A stretch of 64,000 bases of DNA from a bacterium (GTDB taxonomy: Bacteria; SAR324; XYD2-FULL-50-16). Below the pieces are notes generated by a model. The model had not been told where the DNA came from. It saw only the letters and a list, made by a program, of their open reading frames with translations, and searched no databases. The stretch's first letter is position 1; each line of letters starts with the position of its first letter. The DNA is taken from assembly GCA_024275165.1 (NCBI GenBank), contig JAJRZQ010000002.1, positions 62,001 to 126,000 on the forward strand. Reading direction: 5' to 3'. A program made the translations under genes and the position numbers. Below are positions 7,336-15,392 of the stretch, piece after piece.

Positions 7336-8862
7336 CTATTTGGAACGGTGCAGGTAAAGCAGGTTGAGCATGCGCAAGGTGGCGTAGATTGCCGCGAAAA
7401 CCTGATTGGCGTCTACCCCCCTGGTGCGGAAGGTTTTCCCTTCGCCCTTCCAGGTGATGATGGCTTCGGTTAAGGCGTTGGTCTTGCCCCCTCTAGGAAT
7501 GCGGATCTCATAATCGACCAGTTTAGGGATGTGGAAGGGGATGTCTTTGGTTACCTTTTTTAAGGCGTCCATGAAGGCGTCAAAGCCTCCATTCCCCGCG
7601 CCGGAGGCTTGCCGCTCCTCTCCCTGAACCAAAACCCGAATACTGACGGTGCTTTCTAAGTCCAGCCCGCTGGTGGTGGTGAGGTTTAAAAGCTTTAGAT
7701 AGTCGGTTTCGCTCGATTCCAATACATCGGCGACAATGAAATGTAAGTCTTCGGTAGTGACTTCTTTTTTGGAATCCCCCAACTCGATGATGCGCTTTAA
7801 AAGCTTTTTTTGGTTCTCTTCGCTCAAGGTCAAACCCAATTCTTCCAAGTTTTTCCGCAGGCTCGCCTTGCCGGCCATTTTGCCGAGGGCGTAGCGGGTT
7901 TTGCGGCCAAAACGCTCGGGCTTGAGGCGGCTGAGGTACAGCCCTCCCTTGTGGTCCCCATCAGCGTGAATCCCCGCGGTTTGGGTAAAGACATCGCTAC
8001 CCACGATGGGCGCGTTGGCAGAGACCCGTTTGCCCGAAAAGTTCTCCACCATCTCACTGAGTTTTATAAATTGGCTTTCATCGATTTTGAGTCGCAAACC
8101 GAGTCGGTCATGCAGGTTGACCGCCACTTCGGACAAGCTTGCGTTCCCCGCCCGTTCGCCCAGGCAGTTGATCGTGCAATGCACCCCCTGGACGCCGGCC
8201 CGCACGGCTTCGATTATATTGGCGGTGGCGAGGCCGTAATCGTTGTGAGGGTGAAAATCAAAGTGGAGGCCCGGGTAACGAGCCAGCATATCGCTGATGG
8301 CTTCCTTGACTTGGTCGGGCCCCATGACCCCAAGGGTATCGGGCAGCATGAAGCGTTCGACGGCTTCTTGTTTCAGGCAGTCCATCATGGCAAAGACATA
8401 ATCGGGGCTATCTTTGTAGCCGTTGGACCAGTCTTCCAAATAGACATTGACCATCAACCCCTTTTGCTTGGCATAGGCAATGGTTTGTTGGATCTCTTCC
8501 CAGTGGGCTTCCGGCGTTTTTTTCAACTGCTGGAGGCAATGTTTCTCACTGCCTTTAGTCAAGAGGTTGATCACCTTGCCCCCGGTCGAACAAACCCAAT
8601 CGACCGACTTGGTCAAATCCACGAAACCCAGCACCTCGACCTGCTCCAGATAACCTTTTTCCTTGGCCCAGGCACAGATATGGGTCACTCCTTGGCGTTC
8701 GCCCTCACTCACCCTGGCGCTGGCCACCTCGATTCGGTCCACCTTTAGCCCGCCGAGCAGAGCCTTGGCGATGTTGGCCTTTTCCGCCGGGGTAAAGCTC
8801 ACCCCTTGGGTTTGCTCTCCATCGCGCAGGGTGGTGTCCATGATTTCCAGTGCCTTTTGCAT
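7336..8862 (-). CDS. leuA: 2-isopropylmalate synthase-like (LeuA/CimA family, LeuA_C regulatory domain)
   Basis: About 508 residues. The HMGL-like TIM barrel shows DTTLRDGEQTQGVSF near the start and the metal-binding HxH in FDFHPHNDYG. The C-terminal 130 residues form a LeuA_C allosteric domain. The divergent subtype with IEVASARVSEGE and NVYLEDWSNG motifs is usually annotated as 2-isopropylmalate synthase or as citramalate synthase; the reaction condenses acetyl-CoA with a 2-oxo acid in leucine (or isoleucine) synthesis. I chose the ATG at 8862, one base after the leuD stop; an upstream ATG would overlap leuD. Location behind leuC and leuD favours the leucine pathway. No leuB is present in this window. 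Confidence 0.88.
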   Translation of the reverse strand: MQKALEIMDTTLRDGEQTQGVSFTPAEKANIAKALLGGLKVDRIEVASARVSEGERQGVTHICAWAKEKGYLEQVEVLGFVDLTKSVDWVCSTGGKVINLLTKGSEKHCLQQLKKTPEAHWEEIQQTIAYAKQKGLMVNVYLEDWSNGYKDSPDYVFAMMDCLKQEAVERFMLPDTLGVMGPDQVKEAISDMLARYPGLHFDFHPHNDYGLATANIIEAVRAGVQGVHCTINCLGERAGNASLSEVAVNLHDRLGLRLKIDESQFIKLSEMVENFSGKRVSANAPIVGSDVFTQTAGIHADGDHKGGLYLSRLKPERFGRKTRYALGKMAGKASLRKNLEELGLTLSEENQKKLLKRIIELGDSKKEVTTEDLHFIVADVLESSETDYLKLLNLTTTSGLDLESTVSIRVLVQGEERQASGAGNGGFDAFMDALKKVTKDIPFHIPKLVDYEIRIPRGGKTNALTEAIITWKGEGKTFRTRGVDANQVFAAIYATLRMLNLLYLHRSK

Positions 8863-8863
8863 C

Positions 8864-9478
8864 TTACGCCCAAAGCCAGGGCAACTCGGCCTTTTGCTGG
8901 GTCTCAAAGGCTTGGATTTGTTTGAGGTGTTTTAAGGTCCAACCGATCTCGTCCAAGCCGCTCAAGAGGCTTCGCTTGCGGAAGGGGTCGATCACAAAGG
9001 GCACCGTCCATCCTTTGGCGGTGGTGAGCTTTTGCTCTTCTAAGTTGACGCTGAATTGCGTTCTTTTCGCTTCTTTTACCTCCCCAGCGAGCTTCGCCTG
9101 GGTGGGCGCGTCCACCACAATGGGGAGGATGCCGTTTTTAAAACAGTTGTTGTAAAAGATATCGGCAAAACTGAGGGCAATGATCGCCTTAAAACCAAAA
9201 TCGGCCAAGGCCCAGGGGGCGTGCTCTCGCGAGCTGCCGCAACCGAAGTTCTCCCCGGTCAGCAAAATACTCGCTCCCCTAACCTCGGGTTGGTTCAACT
9301 CAAATTCAGGGTTCGGGGTTGTTTCATCTTCTAAATATCTCCAGTCGTGAAAGGCATGCGCCCCAAAGCCGGTGCGCTCTACCTTTTTCAAAAATTGCTT
9401 GGGGATGATTTGGTCGGTGTCCACATTGTTGCGGTTTAAGAGGCCAACCACCCCGGTGAAGGTCGAAAAGGGTTCCAT
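8864..9478 (-). CDS. leuD: 3-isopropylmalate dehydratase small subunit
   Basis: 204 residues, the usual LeuD length. The motifs NRNNVDTDQIIPKQFLK (residues about 14-30) and LTGENFGCGSSREHAPWAL (about 73-91) are diagnostic of the swivel domain that pairs with LeuC. Together they isomerise 2-isopropylmalate to 3-isopropylmalate in leucine synthesis. It lies 44 bases after the leuC stop and one base before leuA, so the three genes form an operon. Its LeuC partner is interrupted (see the upstream entry), so the complex may not form. Confidence 0.95.
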   Translation of the reverse strand: MEPFSTFTGVVGLLNRNNVDTDQIIPKQFLKKVERTGFGAHAFHDWRYLEDETTPNPEFELNQPEVRGASILLTGENFGCGSSREHAPWALADFGFKAIIALSFADIFYNNCFKNGILPIVVDAPTQAKLAGEVKEAKRTQFSVNLEEQKLTTAKGWTVPFVIDPFRKRSLLSGLDEIGWTLKHLKQIQAFETQQKAELPWLWA

Positions 9479-9522
9479 GTCGCTTTCATTCGATGAGAGC
9501 AGCAGAGGCTGCTCAAGGTTGT

Positions 9523-10920
9523 TTAGTTCCAGGTGCGCAGGTCGATAAAGTGGCCCTCGATTGCCGCGGCGGCGGCCATGGCGGGGCTGACTAAATGGGT
9601 TCGGCCTCCCTTGCCTTGGCGACCTTCAAAGTTGCGGTTGCTGGTGGCCGCGCAGCGCTCGCCGGGCCGGAGTTCGTCGCCGTTCATGGCCAGGCACATG
9701 CTGCACCCGGGCTCGCGCTATTCAAAGCCCGCTGCCTTAAAGATTTGATCTAAGCCTTCGGCCTCGGCCTGTTGTTTGACCGGAAAACTCCCGGGCACCA
9801 CGATGGAGCGCACCTGGGGGTTGACTTTCTTGCCTTTGGCCACCGCGGCGGCGGCGCGCAGGTCTTCGATTCGGCTGTTGGTGCAACTGCCGATAAAGAC
9901 CCAATCCAAGTGGACTTCGCTCATCAATTGGCCGGGTTTTAAATCCATGTAGGCTAAAGCCGACTCAATGGATTTTCGCTCGTTGGCGTTGGGGGCCTTT
10001 TGGGGGTCGGGCAGGGGTTTGTCGATGGCCGCCACTTGCCCCGGGCTGGTTCCCCAGGTCACCTGGGGGGCGATTTCTTTGGCCTGGAGGGTCATTACCC
10101 GGTCGAACTCCGCCCCTTCATCGCTGGGGAGGCTTTTCCAATAGGCAACGGCTTGGCCCCAATACTCGCCCGCGGGGCTGTGTTTTTTTCCCTTCAAATA
10201 GGCGAAGGTGGTCTCGTCGGGGGCGATCATGCCCGCGCGGGCACCGGCCTCGATGGCCATGTTGCAGACGGTCATCCGTCCTTCCATGGAAAGGGCCTTG
10301 ATGGCCTCGCCGGCAAACTCGAGGACATAGCCGGTTCCCCCGGCAGTGCCGATCTTGCCGATGATGGCCAAGACTAAATCCTTGGCGGTCGAGGCAGCGG
10401 GCAATTTGCCTTGAACCTCGATCAGCATGGTTTTGGACTGTTGCTGCTGCAAGGTCTGGGTGGCCAAGACATGTTCGACCTCGCTGGTTCCGATGCCAAA
10501 GGCCAAAGCCCCAAAAGCGCCGTGGGTCGCGGTATGCGAGTCCCCGCAGACGATCACCATGCCGGGATGGGTGTAGCCGTTTTCAGGGGCGATCACATGA
10601 ATGATCCCGTTATTGGGATGGTGCATGTTAAAGAGCTCCAGGCCGTTGCTGTCGCAGTTTTGTTGCAGCGTCGCCACCTGTTTGGCGGCAATGGGGTCTT
10701 CTATTTTTTCTCGTTGCAAGGTGGGGATGCAGTGATCCATGGTAGCCAATACCGCTTGGGGCCGGTGGATGGGGCGGTGGCTGAGGCGCAACCCCTCAAA
10801 GGCTTGGGGGCTGGTGACCTCGTGCATGAGGTGGCGGTCCACATAAAGGAGGGGGGTTCCCCCGGGTTCTGCGTGAACCACATGGGCTTCCCAAATCTTT
10901 TGGTACAGGGTCTTTTTCAT
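9523..10920 (-). pseudogene. leuC: 3-isopropylmalate dehydratase large subunit with in-frame amber stop
   Basis: The full reading frame is 465 codons, the normal LeuC length, but codon 401 (9718-9720) is TAG where the family has Trp in the conserved [13 protein letters not shown] context. The frame continues intact after it with [14 protein letters not shown] and ends RTWN-stop at 9523. The truncated product would keep the first Fe-S ligand (FIGSCTNSR) but lose the two ligands in PGCSMC, so it should be inactive as an aconitase-type dehydratase. A single G-to-A change on the coding strand explains it. TAG is used as a normal stop in other genes of this window (fliG, htpG), so recoding is unlikely; a true null mutation or a base-call error are the main explanations. 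The N-terminal start [18 protein letters not shown] fits the family. Confidence 0.9.
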
Positions 10921-11052
10921 GTCATTTTTAGCAAGTTGCGAAGGCCTCGACCCAAGATTTGGGTCATGGCAATTTTTTAGATTAACTTTTTAGGTGAAAT
11001 CCAGCAAGAGCTAGAGCGTGATTTTGCCCTCAGGCAAAGAAAAAAAATTGGA

Positions 11053-12936
11053 TTATTGGAAGGGAACTTGCGGCAAGGTGAGGGTGAAACGGCTGCCCTG
11101 GCCCAGTCGGCTGCTCGCCTCCAGTTTACCCCCCATGGCCTCGGCCAGTTATTTGGAAATCGCCAGCCCCAGCCCCGCGCTGCCTTGGATCTGGGTCTTG
11201 CCGTCGCCGAGTTGGGCAAAGGGCAAAAAGATTTGCTTTGATTTTTGGGGGTCAAACCCAATTCCCGTATCCTCGATAAAAATCTCTAAATCAAGGCGCG
11301 GCGCCACGATTTTGCTGACCTTTAGACCCAGCAGAATCCGCCCTTTTGGGGTGAACTTGGTGGCGTTGGTCAAGAGGTTGCTTAGAATTTGCCGCAAACG
11401 GTAAGGGTCTAAAACAAGTTGTCGCGGCAGGGCGGGGTCAAGTTTGAATGAAACTGTCACTTCCTTTTTTTTCAGTTGTAATTGTGCGGCATGGCATAAT
11501 TCCTTGATAAGAGCGGCAAGGTTGAAGGGTTTTGGTTCGAGGATCAAGGTATCGCTGTGAATCCTGGCCAGGTCGAGCATCTCGTCAATGAGCCTTAACA
11601 GGGCCGTGCCTCCTCTTAGGATATGGCCTAAAAATTCGGTTTTTTCTTTTTGCTTCACCGGCTCTTCGAGCAGGTGGGCAAAACCCAACACGGCGTTTAA
11701 AGGGGTGCGGATTTCATGGGAGAGCCGGGCCATGAAAAGAAACTGCTGTTTCGCCTCCTGCTCGGCGGCCTGCTGGGCTAATTTTGCCGCGTCTTTTTCT
11801 CGATTGAGCTGTCGCACCCGGTCCGCCAACCCGATAGCCAGCAAGAGGGCCTGGGCCACAAAGGGCAACTGCGCCAAAAAAGTCAGAGAGCTGGGGTAGT
11901 GGATCCAGCCCATTAATCTAAGGATCAACAACAAAAGAAAAAGGATAAAAACAAACCAGCCGGCGGCAAAAAAACCCGTGCCGCGCAAGCGGCAAACCCC
12001 CCCGATCATCGCTAAACTGATCATGCTCAAGACAAAGAGCAGGGTGACGGCTAATTCCAGTTGAGCCAAGATTTGATACGACAACACCAAGGTCGAGGCC
12101 AGCGTAGCCCCGTAGATAAACAGCAGGGCGACAAGCCAACGATCAACTCGAGGGAGGTATTTTTTACTTTGAATGAACTCGCGGCTAAACAGGGTGCCGA
12201 AGATAAAAAACAAGGGCGGCCAGAGCAGGTGAGTCACCTCTTGTATCTTGGGGCTTTCGGGCCAGAACATCGCCATGGTAAGGCTATAGAAACTCAATAC
12301 CGTCAGCAGAATAAAACCTAAATAGAACACAAAATACAGGTGTACCCGCTCTTTGGTGGCCCAGAATAAAAAGAGGTTGTAAATCATTAAAATCAGGCAA
12401 AAACCTTCGATTAAGCCAAAGAGGGTGGAATCTGTCGCCACTGTCTTGACATAGCTCGATTCGTCTTGCAAAAAAATGCGCCCATGGAGACTGGATTGGG
12501 ACTGAATCCGCAAAAAATATTCTCCCTTTAAGTTTTTATCTTGATCGGTCAGGGCATGGGAAAAGAGGAAAAAGGCAAAGTCCCGTTTGCTGTAAGAGCG
12601 CATCTCTCCCCCCTGAACCAAGCGGTAATCCCCATTTTTTAAGGGTTCATAGAGGTCGATCCAGTCTAAGGTGGGCAAGCCGATAGATAAAATCAGTTCG
12701 CGCGTCTTATTTGCCTCTGGAGGGAGGCTGAAACGAAACCAATAAGCGGATTGGGTAAAACCGAAGTTGAAGCGCCCCCTGCCGGGGGTGAATTTTTGCG
12801 TTTGTACCTCTGTTAAGGTCATTTGGGCAGAGGGATCGGCAAAATAGGCAAAGTCGAGCTCTTGGGCAAAGGGTTTTGAAAAAACAGGAGAGGCAAGGGG
12901 GAAAACAAGGGCAATAAAAAGCAGACAGCGCTTCAT
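11053..12936 (-). pseudogene. 7TMR-DISM sensor histidine kinase with premature TAA near the C-terminus
   Basis: Signal peptide, then a 7TMR-DISM extracellular domain (residues about 25-170), seven membrane segments (about 175-375), a HisKA domain with H-box SHEIRTPLN (near residue 404) and a HATPase domain with N-box NLLTNATKF, G1 DTGIGF and G2 GLGLAIS. A TAA at 11149-11151 (codon 596) interrupts the end; the frame then runs on for 32 codons (LAEAMGGKLEASSRLGQG...) to a second TAA at 11053. A CAA-to-TAA transition is the simplest explanation. The stop falls just after the G2 box and removes the last strand of the ATPase fold, which probably cripples the kinase but might be tolerated. No response-regulator gene is adjacent. 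Confidence 0.85.
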
Positions 12937-13013
12937 GGAATTAACGGTTCAGGCTAGGCAAGATGCTATAGCTTGACTATAGTGAGTTTCAATTGAATCT
13001 TCAATGAGATAAA

Positions 13014-13571
13014 ATGAAGTTTCTCCATACCATGTTCGGGTTCGCAACTTAGAAGACAGGATTTGTTTTTTTGTGGAATTGCTCGGCTTGGTCGAGTCGC
13101 GCAGAAAGGACTACCCCCAGTGGGAATGTGCCTTAGGAAACTCTGAAAAACGCGGATTTTCCCAGCAAGGCAGGGACGCCTTGCCAAATCAAAAAGTGGT
13201 ACTTATTGATTCGCGTTGGGATTGTGGATTTTATTCACAACCGAAAAGACCGAAAAACTTGACGCGCCCCAGGGGCTATAATCAGCCCGAAGGGCATGAG
13301 ACTACCGCTTGAGCAAGCGGTAGGCAAGGAGTTTTTCAGAGGTTCCCTTAGTGTATCTGGCGATTGCCCAGGGAGAGCCGGAAATCGAGCTGACCTACAA
13401 CTGGGGGCAAACAGAACCCTATGCCACAGGGCGCAACCTGGGTCACCTCGCCTTTGAGGTGGAGGACATCTACCAAGTCTGTAGGCGCTGCAACAAGGCG
13501 GGGTGGTGATCCATCGCCCTCCTCGGGACGGTAAAATGGCCTTTGTCCAATCCCCGGACGGCGTTTCCATA
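13014..13571 (+). pseudogene. gloA: Decayed glyoxalase I (lactoylglutathione lyase) gene split by repeat A
   Basis: Pieces of GloA can be read in order. The first is MKFLHTMF followed, after restoring one missing base near 13031-13033, by RVRNLEDRICFFVELLGLVE and RRKDYPQWECAL up to 13135. Then the 211-bp repeat intervenes, and the protein resumes at 13351 with VYLAIAQGEPEIELTYNWG, GHLAFEVEDIYQVC and, after another one-base loss in a G run near 13500, VVIHRPPRDGKMAFVQSPDG. The C-terminal end is missing and joins foreign sequence near 13571. Intact GloA detoxifies methylglyoxal using glutathione. Two frameshifts, an insertion and a lost end show a dead gene. Confidence 0.88.
13136..13346 (-). 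repeat. Dispersed repeat family A, copy 3, inserted in gloA
   Basis: 211 bp with the family A ends. The direct repeat CTTA (13132-13135 and 13347-13350) flanks it. Removing the element and one CTTA restores the gloA reading frame across the site (codons for CALVYLA), which proves that the element moved into a coding sequence. Confidence 0.92.
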
Positions 13572-13841
13572 AATCAGTTGTACCCTAAATTGCTTTGGGA
13601 ATTGGCTGAAGAATTTCGTAATTATGCTCAAGGGGGAGGCCAAGTTTTTGTATCTACGCATTCACCGGATTTCTTGAATGCGGTGCGTTTGGATGAAATT
13701 TTTTGGTTAATGAAAAATAATGGTTATAGTGTCATTAAACGAGCGTGCGAAAATACACAACTTGCTGCATTGGCCCAAGAGGGAGAGCAGATGGGCTACC
13801 TTTGGAATGAAGGTCTTTTTTCCGGCGTTGCGCCTCAATGA
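13572..13841 (+). pseudogene. C-terminal remnant of an AAA/ABC-type ATPase partner of DUF4276
   Basis: The 90 codons begin NQLYPKLLWELAEEFRNYA and contain the switch motif QVFVSTHSPDFLNAV, the region that follows the Walker B box in AAA_21-type ATPases. The Walker A and B parts are absent; the fragment is joined in frame to the end of decayed gloA. A GTG at 13503 could start translation of the chimera, giving 112 residues. The stop overlaps the ATG of the next gene (ATGA), as in an intact ATPase-DUF4276 pair, so this is the leftover first gene of a two-gene system. Confidence 0.8.
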
Positions 13842-14410
13842 AACAAGTCGTTTTCTTTTTAGAGGAGCCTTCAGCAGAAGCCATGCTGCAGGGCTTGCTT
13901 CCTCGACTTTTATCTCCAGAATTTATTGAGCAAGTTCAGTATATTATCTTTCAAGGAAAGAGCGATTTGGAAAAACGAGTTGAACGCCATTTAAGAGCTT
14001 GGCAGCAACCAGCTTATTTTATTGTCTTGAGAGATCAAGATAATGGAGATTGCGGACAAATCAAAACGAAGCTTCAAGCAAAATGTATCGCTGCGGGAAA
14101 GCCGCAGACCTTAATACGCATTGCTTGCCATGAATTAGAAAGTTGGTATTTAGGTGACTTGAAAGCGGTTGAGGCTGGTTTGGATTTGTCTAATATTGCA
14201 AAGTCGCAGAACAAAAAAAAATACCGATTTCCTGATAATCTTAGTAATGCGGCGCAAGAATTATCTCAATTAACAAAAGGTAAATATCAAAAAGTCAGCG
14301 GGTCCCGGGCTATTGGCCCCCACCTACGAGTGAGCGGAAATCGTTCACGCGGTTTCTCTGTTTTTTGTGAAGGGATGGTTTGGTTGGTTAATTCTGAGCA
14401 AGGCACATGA
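13838..14410 (+). CDS. DUF4276 family protein (possible effector of an ATPase-linked defence pair)
   Basis: 190 residues without signal or membrane segments. The opening FFLEEPSAEAMLQGLLPRLL, the central VLRDQDNGDC and ACHELESWYLGDLKAVEAGL are typical of DUF4276. The conserved acidic residues (EE near 9, D-D near 70, E near 105) recall TOPRIM-like nucleases, but that link is from memory and not proven here. Proteins of this family commonly follow an AAA ATPase gene; here only the tail of that ATPase remains, so this intact gene is an orphan. It overlaps rsgA by four bases. The A+T content looks somewhat higher than in the neighbours, consistent with transfer. Confidence 0.75.
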   Translation: MKQVVFFLEEPSAEAMLQGLLPRLLSPEFIEQVQYIIFQGKSDLEKRVERHLRAWQQPAYFIVLRDQDNGDCGQIKTKLQAKCIAAGKPQTLIRIACHELESWYLGDLKAVEAGLDLSNIAKSQNKKKYRFPDNLSNAAQELSQLTKGKYQKVSGSRAIGPHLRVSGNRSRGFSVFCEGMVWLVNSEQGT

Positions 14411-15324
14411 CTTTATCGCCGCTGCTGCAAGCCCAGGTCAGAAAGCGGACCAAGGGGTTTTATTATCTTCTGACCCCCGAGGGGCGAGCTGTAGAGGCCA
14501 AGGCCAAGGGCAATCTTTTTCAAAAGAGTAAATACGATAATCAAATCGCCGTGGGGGATCGGGTTTTATACCAGCCTCAGGCAGCGGGGCAGATGGGTTT
14601 GATTCATGAGATCTTGCCCCGCCAAGGGGTGCTTTCGCGTGCCAGGGTGGGGATTGAGGCAGAGCAGGTCATTGCCGCCAATGTAGATCAATTGGTCATT
14701 GTGCAAGCGGCCACCCAACCGGAACCGAAAGCTAATTTTCTCTTTCGTTTGCTGGTCGCCGCCAACAGGGGGGAAGTCGCTCCCCTGCTGATCTTGACCA
14801 AAACGGACCTGCTCGCCCCCGTGGCCTTGGAGAATTTCTTAACCCCCTTTAAGGAACTCAAGCTGCCGATTTATTTCACCTCGAACCGGCAAGGGGGGGA
14901 TGAAGAGGCCTTGAGGCCGTTGTTGGAGGGGAAAACCAGCGTGATCAGCGGCCCTAGTGGGGTAGGGAAATCGAGTTTGCTCAATCGACTCTATTCCGGC
15001 TTAAACATCAAGGTGGGGGAGGTGAGCCAAAAAACCCAAAAAGGGGGGCACACCACCACCTTGGCCGAATTGCATCTGGTGGCCCCCGGCACGGCGGTGA
15101 TTGATACCCCCGGGGTGCGGGAGTTCGGGTTTTGGGGGCTCAATGCCCAAAATCTGTATGAATACTTCCCCGGGTTGGAGGTTTATCAAGGGCTTTGTCG
15201 CCATCGCAATTGCCGCCATTTGAGCGAGCCCGATTGCCGGGTCAAGCAGGCCTTAGCGAGTGAAAAGATCCATCCCGCCATCTACCGGGCCTATCAAGAT
15301 ATTCTTACCGACTTAGAAGGGTAA
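14407..15324 (+). CDS. rsgA: Ribosome small-subunit biogenesis GTPase RsgA
   Basis: 305 residues with the circularly permuted GTPase order: G4 TKTDLL (near 120), G1 GPSGVGKSS (near 182) and G3 DTPG (near 234). An OB-fold precedes it and a zinc knuckle (CRHRNCRHLSEPDC) follows. RsgA hydrolyses GTP on the 30S particle and helps late maturation near the decoding site. Its start ATG overlaps the stop of the DUF4276 gene, so it is now read from that remnant locus; the end of the gene is close to leuS. Confidence 0.96.
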   Translation: MTLSPLLQAQVRKRTKGFYYLLTPEGRAVEAKAKGNLFQKSKYDNQIAVGDRVLYQPQAAGQMGLIHEILPRQGVLSRARVGIEAEQVIAANVDQLVIVQAATQPEPKANFLFRLLVAANRGEVAPLLILTKTDLLAPVALENFLTPFKELKLPIYFTSNRQGGDEEALRPLLEGKTSVISGPSGVGKSSLLNRLYSGLNIKVGEVSQKTQKGGHTTTLAELHLVAPGTAVIDTPGVREFGFWGLNAQNLYEYFPGLEVYQGLCRHRNCRHLSEPDCRVKQALASEKIHPAIYRAYQDILTDLEG

Positions 15325-15392
15325 ATTGACGAACTCGGCCCAAGGGGCTATCTTTGCCCCAATCAACTTTTCATTTCAGCTTGAACGGATTC

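Noticed and set aside
7810-8748. Long plus-strand open frame of 312 codons
   Set aside because: It is antisense to leuA, has low-complexity composition and no start signals.
9718-9720. Amber codon in leuC as a recoded sense codon (for example pyrrolysine or TAG reassignment)
   Set aside because: Trp is expected, and TAG ends fliG, htpG, the ferredoxin and the hybrid kinase normally, so reassignment is unlikely.
10921-10980. Hairpin GACCCAA-atc-TTGGGTC before leuC as a leucine attenuator
   Set aside because: There is no leader peptide with Leu codons and no T run after the hairpin.
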